From: Desertimonas flava
Lineage (GTDB): Bacteria > Actinomycetota > Acidimicrobiia > Acidimicrobiales > Ilumatobacteraceae
Reading direction: 5' to 3'
Length of the DNA stretch: 64,000 nucleotides
Assembly: GCF_003426815.1 (NCBI RefSeq)
Contig: NZ_QKYK01000002.1
Location: 1-64,000, forward strand
The position numbers and the translations under genes are program-made. Below, piece by piece: positions 63,551 through 64,000 of the stretch. The notes under the pieces are model-generated. The model was not told where the DNA came from and searched no databases. It was given only the letters and a program-made list of their open reading frames with translations. How positions within the stretch are numbered: position 1 is the first letter of the stretch; each line of letters starts with the position of its first letter.

Positions 63551-64000
63551 ATGGACGAACAGCCGACCGCCCGCCAGCCACGGTTGACCGCCAGGGACGA
63601 GAGCGCATCGGACGCGTCGACGACGGACGCAGTCGAGTCAACGACCAACTCGCCAGACGAGGCGTCGGACAACGGTCACGAGGCGAGTGCCGGGCATCGG
63701 CAGTACTGGCGTTTCGGGGCGATGATCGCCACGTCGAGTGTGGTCATGTTTGTGCTCACCTACACCAACGTCTACTCGTGGGACCACGTTCGGTGGAGCG
63801 AAGAGCGGCTCTACATGGCCTTGTTGATGGCCGGGGCGATGGCGATCGTGATGCTCGGGTTCATGTGGGGCATGTACAGCGACACTCGAGTCAACGTGGC
63901 GATCGTCGCGGGTGGCCTGGCGTTGATGGGCTCGGCACTGTGGCTGTCGCGCTCGCAGTTCTTCGTCGACGACCGCGAGTACATGAAAGGCATGATCCCG
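63551..64000 (+). CDS. DUF305-family membrane protein (cut by window end)
   Basis: The frame is open to the window end: 150 residues are visible. A polar Ser/Asp/Glu-rich N-terminus of about 50 residues is followed by three helices (WRFGAMIATSSVVMFVLTYT, YMALLMAGAMAIVMLGFMWG, VNVAIVAGGLALMGSALWLS) and then the start of the DUF305 domain, DDREYMKGMIP, where HH would follow. Such proteins are linked to metal handling. ATG 63551 has a CAGGAGG site. Confidence 0.82.
   Translation, partial: MDEQPTARQPRLTARDESASDASTTDAVESTTNSPDEASDNGHEASAGHRQYWRFGAMIATSSVVMFVLTYTNVYSWDHVRWSEERLYMALLMAGAMAIVMLGFMWGMYSDTRVNVAIVAGGLALMGSALWLSRSQFFVDDREYMKGMIP

Overview
The window is a high-G+C chromosomal stretch with dense genes on both strands, many 4-bp ATGA/GTGA overlaps and frequent GTG starts. 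This points to an actinobacterium. The branched-chain transporter style, the DinB-like enzymes and the many HTH regulators would fit the Acidimicrobiia or a relative, but that placement is inference. I saw no rRNA, tRNA, CRISPR array or intact transposase.

Layout. 1-570: a decayed ~155-bp tandem repeat without a convincing gene. 0.57-9.5 kb: small regulator/enzyme modules, namely HxlR with SDR and MFS efflux; a frameshifted zinc alcohol dehydrogenase and an internally deleted hydrolase; an ECF41-type sigma factor coupled to its NAD-epimerase-like partner behind a matching promoter; YceI with MarR; a PLP ammonia-lyase. 9.6-18.4 kb: a Baeyer-Villiger-type monooxygenase and a branched-chain ABC uptake system whose two permeases and first ATPase are one polypeptide, then a homocysteine methyltransferase-like protein and a hydrolase. 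18.4-25.7 kb: a large regulatory ATPase, a hydrolase, a UspA-like protein, a Na+/H+ antiporter, an APC permease and PadR.

25.7-30.5 kb is a sulfide/persulfide detoxification locus: a CstR-like repressor (copper-binding His replaced), three G/C-tract operators, two metallo-beta-lactamase/rhodanese fusions, a membrane rhodanese and a TauE exporter. 30.5-41.5 kb looks like an iron-sulfur and nitric-oxide stress island: CopD-like and YwiC-like membrane proteins, an NnrS-like polytopic protein, a group III truncated globin, sufBCD-sufT without a cysteine desulfurase, an HMA-fused RIC/YtfE repair protein, a Cys-rich SufR-like regulator and LtrA. 41.6-49 kb: a LuxR-type ATPase regulator whose stop codon lies in a small palindromic element, several truncated genes, an ArsR/SRPBCC cassette, and an epimerase/MarR pair with a perfect operator. 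49-57.6 kb: a P-type cation ATPase, an unpartnered NuoF-like diaphorase, a ferredoxin-reductase-like flavoprotein, DoxX, a second SufR-like regulator and a CGNR regulator. 57.7-64 kb: an arsenic-type island with gene remnants, an MFS exporter, a flavoprotein with a Cys-rich tail, an ECF sigma factor with a Cys-rich tail, a full-length ArsA and a DUF305 protein cut by the window end.

The most unusual observations are two ~166-bp elements (4905-5071 and 44426-44591). Both are bounded by CTAG and have a conserved interior, while their outer arms differ between copies but remain self-complementary within each copy. Next come the ECF41 promoter/partner/sigma unit, a shared GTTCT-N10-AGAAC-like site in front of redox and Fe-S genes, and the Cys-tailed sigma factor in the arsenic island. 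Gene decay by frameshift, deletion or truncation is visible at no fewer than six places.
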